Positions 40,990 through 55,800 are shown, counted from the stretch's first letter. The stretch is 64,000 bases of DNA from Trichoplax sp. H2 (GCA_003344405.1 NOWV01000058.1:310001-374000); one strand, 5' to 3'. The notes: generated from the letters alone by a model not told the origin. Made by a program: numbers and translations.

Positions 40990-42240
40990 TAAACAATTCT
41001 GTTATACCCTGTGGTTATATACACCGGCTATATTTCTCTACTTTACCATTAAACTACAGTAACTGACTATCACGTATATACGCTTAATTACTGTATAGTG
41101 TGATACCTTTTCTTTACGCACATATCATGCATACTTGTAGCTAATAATTCACCTATAGCATCTATTCATCTTGTTAATTTTTATTTACGGAGCTTCCTCA
41201 TTAAACTAATATGACCCAGGAAAATAACAGAATACTTTCGATCGTATTGTATATATACATATACCGGTAGCGAATATTATAATTGCTTCCCCATTAAACT
41301 TCTAAACTACGTAAAGCAACAGTATGCTAACCGCAATAATGATTGCACAATGCATATATACAGGTACACATATATTGATGCATTCTGGTAACGAAGATTT
41401 TGCTTCTTGTCCATTCAACTTCGACAGTCTTGAAAAGTAACAGAATACTTTAGACTCCAATATTGTATCTGTTAGTAGCTTTGAATGTTTTATTGCTTCC
41501 TCGTTAAACTTCTATAAATACGAAAAGTAACAGAATGCTTCAACTGTAATAATGATTGTATAATATATATATATATATATATATACGGGTATACATATAT
41601 TCGTATATACTGACAAGGAATATTTCGCCACTTGCTCATTCAACATAGTCATCAAAAGTAACAAGATATACTTAAGACTCCTAGATTGTATCTGCTAGTG
41701 GCGTAGAACCTTTTTATTGCTTCCTCATTAAACTTTTACGACTACGAAAGTAACAGAGTACTTAAACTGTAGTATTGACTATACTCGTATAATGTATGTA
41801 TACGAGTATTAGTATATATTTTGCTACTGGCTTATCCAACCTGGGACAGGCATTCAAAGTAACAAGATGCTCCAGACTCATTTCAACTTTTATAACTACG
41901 AAAAGTAACAGGATACTTAAAACTGTAATATTAACTATATCGTATACGCGTATTCGTATATATTAACAATAAATATTTCGCTACATGCTCATTTAACTTA
42001 GTTAGGCATAAAAAGTAACAAGGTACTTAGACTACAATATTGCGTCTGTCAGTAGGTTAGAATATTTTTATTATTTCCTGGCCCTGGCATAAACTGATAT
42101 AACAAATGTTTCGTTACATACATTCAATTTAGACAGTCATAAAAAATAGCAAAATGTTTTAGATTCCAATATTCTATCTGTCAATAGCTAAATTTTTATT
42201 GTTTTTTAATTAGATGTTAACATTGTGAATTTCAACTTCA
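40990..42240. repeat. ~200-230-bp diverged tandem array with embedded AT microsatellite
   Basis: The phrases attgcttcctcattaaac and actacgaaaagtaacagaatactt recur near 41282, 41491 and 41717, with earlier and later degraded copies. A companion block cattcaac-t-g-cag-cataaaaagtaaca alternates with them. A pure (TA)n run lies at about 41565-41585. Confidence 0.8.
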
Positions 42241-45200
42241 TCTATCGACAAAATGGAACAAAATCACTTAGAACTACATTCATATTATAACATGTTCTTG
42301 ATTGATGATTCAACTAGCATCGTTATGTGCTACTTTATGTCGGTCGTAGGTTCATTATAAAGCTGATTTAACTATCAAGAGTAAGGATAGCGCATTAAAT
42401 ATCCAATTTGTATACAGTAGAAAAAAATAAAGCTTAGATTCCATTATCACCTTTAATCATGGTAGGCAGCCATGCCCTTTATGCTCATTCTAAAGTCAAT
42501 CTCCTGTGAATAGATGATGTTGATTTTGTCTTGTAGACTGTCCCCAATTATTTCTTTGATTGATTTGTCTATTTAAATTGTTATTGGTAGATAATAAGAG
42601 GTAGAGATGATAGGATTAGAATCCGCCATTGTTATGATGATGTTGAAATATTGTCTAATTCTTCATCTTATGACAACTGTGTCCAGCTTGTGAAGGAAGA
42701 TTAGAATACAATCGTGAACATGCAATATGGTCCTCCCATAGTACTATCATAGGGAGAGAGTGGGCTAGTTCAAGCTATTCTAGTTGGAGAAAAAATGCAA
42801 TTGCATTGTTGTATATTGATTTAAGTGATTGTCATGAAAATGAGATCATCAGCGATAGATTAATACGGGTTAGCATAAATTAATATTATTCATGTGGTTA
42901 ATATCAAGAAAATCTATCAACTTAGAATGAAAGGAGAAAAAATAATAATTTATTGACGTTGCATTGATCCAGTAAGCTCCTTTCTGTCTATTGATAAAGA
43001 CAAGTACCATTAAGTCTATACGGTTATCATCATGATGATAGTAATGAAAATGTCCATTTTTTATTATTTTTTTTCTCCTCTTCCCTACCCCCTTCTTTTC
43101 ATCTATTTTATTCATTAATTGTTGCCAGATGATCAAAAGCCATTATTATTATCCTTTGACATTATAGATTCTTGTTCAATAGCACCCAAAGAACAAGTAT
43201 TTTATATCTAACTTGATAGTTTTAATAGGATAAAAGTCCAACGACTTCGTCACTAGCAAACAATTTGTTTTCATCTCTCACTTTCGTCATTATCATACTT
43301 TGATACAAGTGGCCAAGATCTAATCTACTGTCAATAAAATAATGTAAAATTAATATCCGACTTCATAGTCTATTTTTTTCTTTTATACTAGCCATCATTA
43401 TTGTTACTTTAAGTATACTTTTTCTATATACATTCATATCTATTATTTGTTCACAGTTGCAGGCATTTCCTGAGTCTATCCAGGCGTCCATATTAGCTGT
43501 ATGCGCGCTAATCGATCCCACACCTTCGTCGACTAGCATAACATCCAACTTCAATTAACTCATCAATTGATCTACATTCTAGCCATTTCCATTGCATCTA
43601 ACTGACAAGTCTACTCCTGTTTTACTCTATCTATATCCTACATCAAGTTTTTAATAAGAAGATTTCAATTTGGCCAATTAATAATTCCATTAAACAAGCA
43701 TCATTGATGTGTTATTGAGCTGTTAAAGGCCAACATGTCGTATTGAAAGCAGGTTGATAAATATAAACAACGATTCATGACTTGGACTACTTTTTCTTCC
43801 TCCTTTTTGCCATTATAAAATTGATTCATGACTTGTTGGATAGATAAAGACGATAAGGTAAGCTGCTACCTATCTTAGCTTTTAATTTTGCTATGGACAT
43901 GGATTGAATTTATTCTTAATGTTGCCATCTTAGACATGAATAACGTACTTGAATTGTACTCGCATACTATCTATAGTTGAGACGATGAGGAAGAGAATCA
44001 ACATGATCTATCATCTTCCTTGCTAATCCGTCGTCTTCCTTACTTCTCTTCAACCTGATGAATAATTTTTTTTCTACAATTACTATCTATCCTATCCACT
44101 AGTCAGGATATATTGACAAAGCAGATATAAGTAGTACCCTTGCCACAAGCAATATTATGGGATCATTTGTATCTTTAATTATTCTACGTCTATAACACGA
44201 GCAAATAGGATGCTGAGGATAGATCATCATAATTGCTGATTCTATTTCCTGTCCCTGAATAACATCTCATATTACTAATTCTTTATTTATAAACTAGAAT
44301 CCGTAGTTTATTTGATAGAAAAAATCTATACTATTTTCAAGTAGTAATCCTATCCGATGGAGGGCTACGGTGTTTACATGGTTAAAAGGCTTGGCTATTC
44401 AGGAATAAGGGATATGATAGCATCAGGATGGCCTTTAAAATGATGATTGTGCTATGAGCTAGTAATAAGACAACACTATTTCTATCGTTAAAATAACAGT
44501 TTTAATAGCTTGTTTACCTCATATAGAAATATAAAGTGATTATTTACCATACTATAAGCGGCCTGCCTAAATCATATTAGTAACAAATTAGTCATGTTAC
44601 AAGGTTCAATTCGATCTATATGCATAGAATATGGACAGAGAAAGTCGTGACAACGATCACGTATCTTCTAGGCAATTTTGATTAACATCAAAATATTGCT
44701 TTCGATCATCAAGCAAATAGAACTTTCATCCATTCTAGCCGTTGGAAATAAAAAATGATTCATGCATTTTCTGAGAAACTACAAAAAGATTGTCAAAATA
44801 AATAATCTAGGTGGGAAATAGACCGCAATTAGATTATCCTACGTCCATAAAATTATGGAGAAAGAATGCTTGAGATGTCAATCAGTCATTATGAAGTAAT
44901 TGAACAACATTTGGCCATTTCTATCCCTTAATCATTCTAACAAGCTGGTAATCATCCTCATAATTTGTTACCCTTTTTAGGGAAATGGTACAGATTCTTT
45001 AGTCTATGTACTGTATAAATTGATCTACAATATCGATAGCAGTCTAAGTATTTCATTCTGGTCATGAAACAGCATTGGGGCATTTCCTATTGCTCAATTA
45101 TCCCAACGTGAGCCTATCTGTCAAATAGGATGGTAATAATTATAATGATTCGTGTTACCTTCAAGCAATGAAGGAAAATAGTTGTCTTTGTCGAAATAGG

Positions 45201-45439
45201 AAGCTATTTCTACTTAGATCAATCTATGTATCTAGCAATCATTCTAACTAATAATTCAAGTTGCCCTGAAGGAAGTCAGAAAAATATTGCAGTTCTTTTC
45301 GTCCAAATAAGAATCTATCTTGGTTTGAAACAGTTCATGCATTTAAAAAGATGTTATGAAAGATTTCAGACGCAATAAGTTGTTCATCTTCTATCGGAGT
45401 TTACGCTTTAAAACCTTTTAATCCTTTCGACTTTACTAT

Positions 45440-45915
45440 TTTTGATTTACTAACATTGCTCTCCTGTTCAGTTGGTCGCTAATTTACTTTACTAGCACAG
45501 CTCTCTGTTCAAGTTGATCGCTACGTTTGCCTTACCAACACAGCTCTCCTGTTCAAGTTGATCGCTAATTTTACTTTGCTACCACAGCTCTCTGTTCAAG
45601 TTAATCGCTACTTTTGCCTTACTAGCACAGCTCTCCTATTTAAAGTTTTAATTGCTGTTTCCACATAGCGAGTAAAACTCTTTTGCTGAAGATTTTGATC
45701 GTTATTTCCACGTATGAGTATAACTCTATTACTGAAGATTTTAATCACTACTTCTACTTGACAAGCACCACCCTCCAATTGAAGATTTTGATTGCTATTT
45801 CCACTTTGCTAGTATAACTCTCTGGTTCTCGATTTCAATCACTATTCCACATGATAATCACAACTCTCCTGTTCAAAGTCTCGATCGCTATTTCCACTTG
45901 ACGAGCACAGATCCT
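45440..45915. repeat. 43-44-bp minisatellite, about 10 copies
   Basis: CAGCTCTC starts at 45498, 45541, 45584 and 45628, a regular 43-44 bp step, with the unit gcacagctctcctgttcaag then ttgatcgctaattttactttact. Further, more diverged and slightly longer copies run to about 45915, where tttccacttgacgagcacag appears. Confidence 0.85.
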
Positions 45916-46979
45916 GTTAAAGTGGATTCATACTATTTAAATAAGCTCCTTATTAAAATAGATTGTCTAACATTTGTTAGCAGTACCGCTTTAATTAGGT
46001 TATAAAGGGATGAGAAAGAAACGAGTGCAAGATTTTACATGATGGTATCCAAAGATCACGATAGAAATCATCCTATTTGTGTCTTTTCCAATCCTGATAC
46101 AAAATGGATGATGAACTGTAGTCAATAACCCTCATACTCTTGATAGATTATAAGAGGATTAGAGTTGCCGCGACTTGAAATGCTTTATTTGAGTTTAAAG
46201 GGAGAAGAGCTCTTCAGTAACATGTCATGTGTCTGCCCAAGGGCTTTTAATGCGTTGGCTATCGTCGAAATCTACAGTATTTATTTATCTTAGGGCATTG
46301 GCATATTTACTTCATTAAAGAAAGCAAACGGCTGCAAAAATCCTCAGTGATCGTATTCTTCCTAACTCTTTGAGTTGTAAATCCATTAGATACGCTAGCA
46401 TAGTAGTTTTAAAATAAAATGATGGACCAAGTCAAACGAATCCATTACGGCTACGAGCTTGATCCTTCCTTCATGGCCAAGGTAAATGGATTTAATGAAC
46501 TCATTGGTTTTCTTTCCTTTCGTCCGTATTTTAATACCTACTTTACCATCTATGAACGCTATTTGAAATAAATTCTTCATTCTTAGATAGTAATTGCAGG
46601 CGAAGAGACAATAACTAGCAAATGTTCTCTGCGATATTGATTGTATAAGTGAAATAGCCTAAAACGAGTAAGAAAAAACAAAGATCAAAGTTAATTTTTC
46701 CTTATGTCAACAAATTCACTCACCAGCCAAGGATGACTAAAATTGTTTACTAGTGATCTATTCCATCTCCATCTTGACGCTATCTTATTCAAGTAGAGAA
46801 ATAAAGGCAATAACCGTAACAGGCCTCTTTCAATGCCTATTCGATTCTTTCCTTATAAATATTTTAACTCGATCTATGGACAGCTATCAAAATCGATCGG
46901 TAAAACTGTAAGATCTCCATTTTTTTGAAGTTAATTAGATAGTTTTTAAGAATTTTGGACCCTATTTTAGTCACCATTT

Positions 46980-47780
46980 TTGCCGACATTGCCACCAGGA
47001 ATAACCTGTAAAAGTAGTCTATCATTATCATCATCAGGCCTAGATTCTTATTTAGCTAATTATCAATTTATAAGATGCTGCGTAGATTGAAAATTTCCCT
47101 TCCATACCATGTATCATCAATGACTGATGAGTTAACGGCCTGGGACAAGTTTTGAGAATAGGCTATGCTAGTGTAGTAACCAAATTAAGATTATTTTACC
47201 TGCATTTTAGCAGCATGGCTTCCCCAAATTTCTAGTTTACTTCCCTTATCCGTTGTGATTAAAGATCACAACAGGTAGAAATCGGCTATATAAGCAGACC
47301 GAGACATGATATATCCATTAACCTTCATTAGATACTTAGACCCGAATTTTCCATATCATTTTAACTATCCTTTTAAATATTCTTTCTGATCCACTAGACG
47401 TGATCAAGTCCCAGCCTAATTATGATTCTTGTATAGTGTATTATTCACAGTTGAGGCTGAGATAGGAATAATCTGTAAATGAAGTTAGTCCATCATGGTC
47501 ATCATCAAGACTATATCTGTATTTTACGAATTGCCAATTTATAAAATGGCTACATAGATAGACAATGTTCCTTGTATTGAATGTATCATCATGATTGATG
47601 AGCTAAGGGATAGCGATAAATTATGAGAATAGGGTACACTAGCAATCAAATCATATTATTTTACTTGTAGTTTTTCAACAAATGGCTTCCCTACTTTCTA
47701 CTTTCCCTTATCCCTCTCTACCTGTAATTGATGACCAAAACAGGCAGAAATCAGCGAGGCTAACAGAGCGAGATATCGGG
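46980..47780. repeat. ~470-bp diverged tandem duplication
   Basis: A segment from about 46995 (ggaataacctgtaaa, tcatcatcaggcctag, catgtatcatcaatgactgatgag, gagaataggctatgctag) repeats from about 47465 with the same landmarks in order, including acaggtagaaatc / acaggcagaaatc near 47270 and 47735. Confidence 0.75.
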
Positions 47781-47979
47781 TGACCAATAACCCTTTGAGT
47801 TCCTACTAATTCAACTTGGAGTTATTAAAATTGAGCAAATTTCTAGCGTGTACCATGACTTTTAGTGCTACGGTACTCCATATCGCTACTACTTTGAGCT
47901 AAAATGGCTACATGGATGCTTAGGTTTCAAAACTTGGACAACGCTTTAGATATCGTTGCTAATTAATGAGGAAATTAAC

Positions 47980-48290
47980 AGAATCACATACTTTGACAGA
48001 ACACCATAATGGGAGCTCTATTTCTTTAAAGGTTTACTCAACAGGTTTAGGATTATATTCCTGAGCAAGTCTTGAACGCGATCATGCCTTAATATATTGC
48101 GCTCATTTTGCCTTGATATTCTTCCTAATAAAGAAGCTAATAGATTACATGCTTTGACAGAATATCATGATGAGTACTCTATTTCTTGGAAGGTTCATCC
48201 AATAGTTTTAAGATTGTATTCTTGAGCAAGTCTTGAACACAATCATGCCTTAAAATATTTAGTTCATTTCTGCCTTGTAGTTGATTGAAC
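47980..48290. repeat. 161-bp tandem duplication
   Basis: cacatactttgacagaa at about 47985 and tacatgctttgacagaa at about 48146 start two copies sharing gagcaagtcttgaac, gatcatgcctta/aatcatgcctta and ctcattttgcctt/ttcatttctgcctt. Confidence 0.75.
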
Positions 48291-49279
48291 ATATTCAGTG
48301 TTTTATTGCTGAAAAGGTTTCTGACAGAGTTATGCTTTGAAATCTTTCATTCATTGCTCTTAATGTAAACTGAATCCATTCAGGATTCTATTTTTTAGGA
48401 GATACTTGAATAAAAAATGGAAAATCTTTCTATTTGGTCTACGTCCATGTACTATTAGAATTGATCTTTGCTATTAACGGGGAAGGAGGATTATTCCCTT
48501 ATTTTGTAAAGCAGCCTTAATCATTTCAATAACTTGTGAAGTAGACAGATAAATGTTCAATCTTCCCGTTTAATCTACGTACGTATGCTAATGGAATCAA
48601 TACGTACTATTAAAAGGAATGAGGATCATTCCGATATTCGATAAAACTGCCTTAATCCTTAGCCGTTAAATTTATGCATATAGATAGATTTGTTTCAATC
48701 CCATTCAAAATGAGCCCTATCTTATGCAATAAGGACGCCAATTATCTAAGGATGAAAAGAGTTACGCCACAAAGTTCTATAATGCATTCCACTGCCTTAT
48801 AATTAATAGTCAATATTGACCTAATTGAAACGTGATAAATTCTCCTTCGTTCATCTCCTGCTGATCAGATAGGTCTGCCTTTCCTATTCATGAATAACTC
48901 ATCATGAACGACATAACATGCTCAATTAGACTCTGCAGTGATATTTCGTACATTATACTAAATCATTGAACATCTTTCAATTAACCCTAAAGATGGATTA
49001 ACTAAATAAATAACCTTCTAGAAACCCAAACTCTTTTCTTACTAAATGACATTTTATTGATAGAAGCACATTGTTTGAACTCAATCATTCCCATCGAATC
49101 CTATACAAGTGCTTTTAGGCATGGTAGAAATATCTTTATTGCTGAATAACTTTTTTTAAATCACAAAAGAAGATTCTATAGAGGTACTCTATCCACATAT
49201 TATAAATATTCTATGATTTTAGTTTTATATGGTATGGTACTCCAATTTCAATCTCATAGGAAGGAAAGCCTACCATAGA

Positions 49280-50060
49280 GGATGCGAATATTCCATCGTT
49301 GACTGATATTGAGTATTTCTAATTTCATTCATAAACTGCCAAACTGCCGTAGCCTCTGCTATATGCGACTTTAAGAATTTAATAGATAATTACTCCATCA
49401 TACTTTATTGATATTTAACGTTTCTAATTTTATTCATCAATTTGACATATAGTGCTTAAAGATGAATCTCCTGCAATTGATAGAGAATTCCATTAAACAT
49501 TATATTGCTTTACAGATGTTTAGTACTTTAATTCCATCTCTAAGCTGTCAATCAAAGTCTTAACTTCTATTCCGCACGACGGAAAGGATATTATACTGTT
49601 CGATAGATTTAGTTATAATTGGGTTTCCAAGTAGATCCATAAACAGACAAATTACTCCTTAAGTTCATTCTTATACGATTGAAGCAATATACCACGCGAA
49701 TATAAGTATTCCCATCACTTTGTTGATATTTGGTATTTCTAATTTAATCCCGTAAAAGTGACAATCTATGCTTACGATTAAAAGTATAGTAAAGCCAATT
49801 AGTTTGTCGATTTATAGAATTCAAGATTTTATTGCATATAATTCTCCACAGCCGGAAGCTACTGTGTAAAAATAAATCTTGACAATGCTGTATATGTATA
49901 TTATATAAATATTCGATCACTTTGTTGATATTTGACATTTCTAATTTCACCCATAAAAGCGCCAATCTATACTAAATCCAATCTGACAATTAAAGAGGGC
50001 AGTAAAGCTAATTGATTTGTCCTTATGCAAAATTCAAGGTTTTAATTCATACATCTCACT
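49280..50060. repeat. Irregular tandem array
   Basis: The block tgatattt-g-atttctaattt-at-cataaa recurs near 49301, 49408, 49722 and 49925, with companion blocks aattagtttgtcgatttatagaattcaagattttaat and tctatactaa. Spacing varies between about 100 and 310 bp. Confidence 0.65.
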
Positions 50061-50905
50061 ACTGACAAAAACTATTACGTAAAAATAATCTTAAAATCAG
50101 AACTAAATACTAACGTAAACAAGTAGGTTAATATACCAAAATGTAACTTTTATCCATCCTCTTTACTCTATTCCTTTTACTTAATTCGAAAACTGGCTAA
50201 ATCAGATCTTAGTATCTATCTACGTAGAGGTAAATTAAGTTTTAGAATAATATGACTAACTATCACTACTACACATAGATAAATAATCAAAATCAACTAT
50301 CCTCTTACAATGTTGTTGGAGATTTTATGCCACCTAATCAAGTTTCATTTTTATGCTGTAAGCGTATAGTTTTGATAATTAAAGAAATTAGAGTAGTATT
50401 TCCTATTGTTCAAGCTTCCTGTCATTAAACCATCAATACTATCGAATCTCAACTGATTTACTCATTGCCTATTAATGCCAATCGTGACACAAATTTACTT
50501 TTGTTTTTATTTTACATTCACTAACCAAATATCTTCTTTCTTCTTTCTATCAGTGTTAGGTTAGAATTATCTGCTACAAATCGATAATTGCAAGTACTCA
50601 ATCCTACTCCCATTGGTAAGGCAGCCAAAATTGAATTTTTTTCATTATTATTGATCCAACTATACTGATCCAATCGACATTGTGGCTGAAGTCAGGTAAA
50701 TAATATCGATACTTTAATACGCCTTAGTTTCGTTACATAAGGAATCTTATTTTATACCATCTCTACTACATCCTATTATTACTTCTTTTAGGAGAGAAAG
50801 CATACTAGAACTACACAATTTGGTGAATTCAAATATTTTGCGATTAATATTGCAAATAAATTTACACACATAGTGAAATAGAAGTCCAACTCACTAAATT
50901 TAGCA

Positions 50906-52784
50906 ATGCCACGATTTGCAAAGGGCAAAGCCGTCAACGGTGGCAAATCTCAAATAAAGCAAAATAATCAGACACAAAATGCAAACCATTATAGTGATAA
51001 CGGAGTAGTTAATGACAAAAATAGCGATGATATCATGGAACTTACCTATGATGTTAACTCTTTCTCCAATGCTATGACACGACTGAAAGAATCTCTAAAA
51101 AATCGCAAAAGTAAGTCTTTGATAATCTAGGATGAAGATTCAGATATCTAAGGTATCTTATAATTTGAAAATCAAATTCAGTTAATAAGACAAATGGAAA
51201 AATTAAGATACTTAAATAGATAAAAAACTAAATTCTTCAAGAAATTGAAAATCTATCATTCCTATTTTATAACCAAGACGTGATAATGGCTATCTAAAAT
51301 TATACTCGTAACTATAACCAAGATAGGTTGAGCACCGTCAAAAATATACTTTTGTGATAAGATGACATACTACGACTGAATCCACAATGTAATTTATCAA
51401 TCCTATTTAAAACCAAGACGTGTTAATAGCCATCTAAATTATACTTGTAATTATAGCCCAGATAGGATTGAGCACCATCAGTAAATATATTTGCAGTAAG
51501 ATAAAATGTAAAAACTAAATTTAATTTCCTTCTTAACTTCTCTTCTAATATAGGCAATAATGATGATTCTATAGAAGAATGGGTAGGTGAAGTTGTTAGT
51601 ATTTTAAAAAGAATTACTGAAAAAAATACGGATTTGGTATCCAATTCTGAAATAATGACATCGACTAGGACACTATTGCTTAAAGTTAACGGTAATAAAA
51701 GAATTTATTTCCATATAGAAGTACTATCAGAATAGTCCTGCTAATCATTACCACGTAAATAATTGAATTAATTAGCCAGAATTGAAAATCTTATCAACGT
51801 GTACCATTTCTATCTTCTTGCCTAGATTACAGCATCAATGAATGTACAGAAAAAGAGGTTATTGAAGCTGCAGTTCATTTAGAATTAGCTCTTACCGATG
51901 GGTAAGTACAGATTATGAATTTTTCTCTCACAAGACCAGTTACAGTTGTTTCTTCAATCCTACTCGCTTTAATGTAGGCATTCTAATTTAGATTTAAAAA
52001 TAATCAATATAAAATTTAAACGCATTTCGTAAGACTGTTTAGAGAAACCTTCCCTACTTTATTCTGCTTTAGTATTAACAAATATATTTATTGATTTAGA
52101 TATAAAAATCAATAAAATTTCGATTTCGCAATTTAGAGAATCTCTTTACCTTTTTTCATTTCTAGCGTTGCCAAATCGGTTAAAGTCTACTTTAGATCTA
52201 AATCAGTAAAAGTTAAATATTTTTCATATGGCGATTTAGAGAAATTTTTTCTCTATTAATAAAAATACTAAGGACTAAATTAGATTTCACTCCTTAAAAT
52301 ATATTCGTATACGTAATAACATAGGACCATTTCGAGAAACTCTGAAACTCTTCTCTCACTAATGAATACTTCCTTTTAATTTTATCAATATCACAATTCT
52401 AGTTTAGATGCAAATCAGTAAATTTAGATGCATTTTGCTAGATAGTTTCAGTATTTTCTTCGTCTTTTATTATTGTTCAGCATCACCAATACCGTTCCTC
52501 TGCTTTAGACTTTAATTGCTAAAATTTTCTTAACAATCTACCATCTAATTCTTCTTTGGCATTAGTATATAAATCGTGTCTGGCGCAAATTGTCAAGCTT
52601 AACTTACTTCTTCAAATATCTAATAAATCTCTATAGAATTACCGATTTAATTGACGATCAAAGTGAGAACAATGATTTAGAGAGCGACAGCAAAGAATCC
52701 AACACAAATGATAGCCAAATAGATATTTCTCCTGGTAGTATTGATTATTTACAATCTAAAGCAGCAGGGACTCGAGATAGAGGT

Positions 52785-52820
<36 letters not shown>

Positions 52821-55800
52821 ATTTTAAAGAAATATAGAGGCATTTTTTTTAATTATTAATTTTGAAGTAATAGCCGCCCTAATTAATATTTACCAATCAA
52901 TTTCATCATTATCAACACCCAAAATAAGTATAGTCCTGGCTAATATTTCTTTATGTCATTGGTTTTTTTTAGATGTTCTAAACTTAAACATTTCTCATCT
53001 ATGATACCTTTAATTCGCTTCTTTATTAGTACATAGTAAAGATCCGCAAGCTATCGATCATTTGCTGCAAAAAACTGACAACAGCATGGAAATATCCTTA
53101 CAGGTAGATCAGCCGAGAAAAGCGAAAGAAAAAGACATCAATTTGAATTTCTATATTACGGTATTGCTAAATTTAACTCGTTTCCTTCGCTTTTGATGAT
53201 AGTATGCGAAGTCTTGGCTAAAATATGCTAAGGAAATATCTACGTATGTTGAGAAGAGGTCAAGACTAGGTTAGAACACTATTTTATATTCTCATTATTC
53301 TTAGACTTCAATTAGAGGTCTATAGGAGCAATCTATCAAGAAGCTCAGATAGCTCAAATTATTTATAACACATAAATATTCCATTTTAGAATTGGATTAT
53401 GCTAAAAGTTTAAGTAAATTAGCCCAACAAACACGCCAGGCTATAACCGAAGAGGTAGATACACAATAAATGAGTCATTTTATTTAATTTGATATTTGAA
53501 AATTTTAGCTCAAGCATGACAGCGAAATAATAAAATACCCCATAATATATCATTTTCCAATCCTATTTTTACATTTTCTATAAACTTGTAGCCATTCCTG
53601 CCATTGCAGTCCGTCTTTTGTACCTCCGTAGACAGTGTAAGCGCCGTACATGATAGAAAAAGAATTTAACACCATACTCAAAATTATGTAAAGTGATATA
53701 TTATTTCAAATTATCCTTTTGTAATATAGGATATTGAATATAGTAACGTTGTTCAACAACTATACAACAACCAATTGAACTTGAAATTTACTGAGGTGAG
53801 TTAACTCATATATATACCGTACATACTTATCAATCCTAAATCTACGCTGCTGTTCGTTGTAGAAATATAGAACTCATAATTATAATTTGACTATTAAAAG
53901 AAGAATTAAAGCTAGTATAACAAAATGTAACAGATTTTAACTGAACGTCAGCTTAAGTAATTCAAATATGATTTCGTTCATGAAAGATAGGATAACATAT
54001 ATATACATGCTTGTTAGCGAATTTTCAGCATCTATTCCAATGAGAAGATATACGAAACGAGAATTTTTCATTTTTCGCAGAATTATTCTACATTCAGTCA
54101 TATATTTCCGCAAATAATCCTTACATTTCAATTAGAAGATCATTTAAGATATGAAGTGGGAATCCTTTTTCAAAAGCAATTTTAGAGCAATTTTCCGCGT
54201 AATTTAATAGTATCATAGCTAAAGACTGCTCCGTACGCGAAAATTTTTGATATCTTATAAAAGGGGCTTAAAGCGTCAAATTTTGAGTCGTGCTATGCAA
54301 TAATACATTGATAGACTAATAGAAAAATTGGCTAATAGTTAAAAGCGACGCAATAATCGTAAACTTAGGACATTTTTTTATGAGTATAAAACATGAGACT
54401 CAATGCGATTGTATGTTATAAACCTGTAGAAAGAGTTGAGTACCGTAACTAATAGCTAAAAATTGTACAATAATCACAAATTTGATCCTCTTGTAAATAT
54501 TAACCATCAAATTCATCTTAGTAATGATATATTATGCGATACAGTGCCGCAACTAATAGTTAAAAGTTGTGCAAAAACCAGCAATTTGATCCTCTTGTGA
54601 ATATTAAGCATCAAACCTATCGTAGCAATGATACTATGCGATACGATATATCTAGATTTATAAAATGAGTATAAACTGAAAATTGTCAATTTTAGACAAT
54701 TTATTGCATATATATTATTATTAGTGATGTGTAATATTTATTATATCCATTAAAATAAGTATAAATCTGGGCAAACATGACAGAGCTGAATTGCTTAGTA
54801 AATATCTTTATATAAAGAATATTGCCATAACTCCTAGACTTTAATCCATATTATATTTCTTTAAACTATTATTATTTACAGCCATTAAATACAAGACGAA
54901 ATGAGCATGATGCAGCTAGAAAAATTCTTAAAGATAGTTGGATGAAATTAGACAAGAAATATGTAAGTTCTAATCTTTCATCTACCTCAAATTTTACTTG
55001 AAGGTCTTTACAAATCTTTACGATCATCAAAGGCCATTTAATAATAAACTGAACTAAAGTGAAACTTTAATTCAAAATATTTAGCAAGATGCAAAGAATA
55101 ATATCAAAAAAGCCAAGAATAATTATAAAGCAAGAGTGCAAGAACATGTGAAGGCAAGCTACTTTTCGAGTTTTATTTCACACTACAAACTCTTACTCCT
55201 ACCGTAGATTACTTTATAGTAACATCTATAGTAAACTCTATGACTGTATTTTTACATCCACGGTTATTTTAAATTTGCTTGATATTTCGTAGTGTTCAAT
55301 TTTTAAGCTCGTACCTTAGACTTTAATAATATTGTTCAACTATTTTCGCTCTACATTTTTCAAACTTAAATGTCATTAGTTCTCCCTTCCTAGCTCGCAT
55401 TTAGGATATTGTCACTGCTATAGACTAGAAGAGTTTGTCAAAGATGCTTTCTGGGCATTTTTACAATTTCCATTTCCTAATGTCTTATTGTATCAAATTC
55501 AGTCATCCAAATAATGCAAAAGTGTAAATTAAATCGTAAATTCTCATAGATATTGAGTAACTTTATAGCATAATGTAGTATCAACAAATATGCTAGCAGT
55601 AGTGACAATTTAATCAATTTTAAATCTGTAACAATCTTCAAATATCTATTCAAACAATACTAGTAACAGAATAATCTAAACAGAACAACATATCACATAT
55701 AAGAGCTATAGAATATCAAGTCATTAAGTTGTGGGTTATTTTTCTTCCATTTTAGTTTAAAAGTAGTACCAAAGGTGAAATTATAACAGGCAAGAAGAAG

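Larger units (their letters stand above)
37100..50880. other. About 14 kb without a recognisable gene
   Basis: No exon chain with recognisable domains was found. Contents are tandem arrays at 41.0-42.2, 45.4-45.9, 47.0-47.8, 48.0-48.3 and 49.2-50.1 kb, and AT-rich unique DNA. GC-richer islets near 43457-43557, 46006-46119 and 46340-46700 carry short protein-like frames but cannot be joined into a gene. Frames 42870-43136 (-), 43363-43554 (-) and 49744-49965 (-) are not supported. Confidence 0.5.

Noticed and set aside
42870-43136. 88-codon minus strand frame
   Set aside because: Basic, low-complexity translation arising from poly-pyrimidine sequence on the + strand; no motif or splice support.
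49744-49965. 73-codon minus strand frame
   Set aside because: Lies within a tandem repeat array; the frame is a by-product of one repeat copy.
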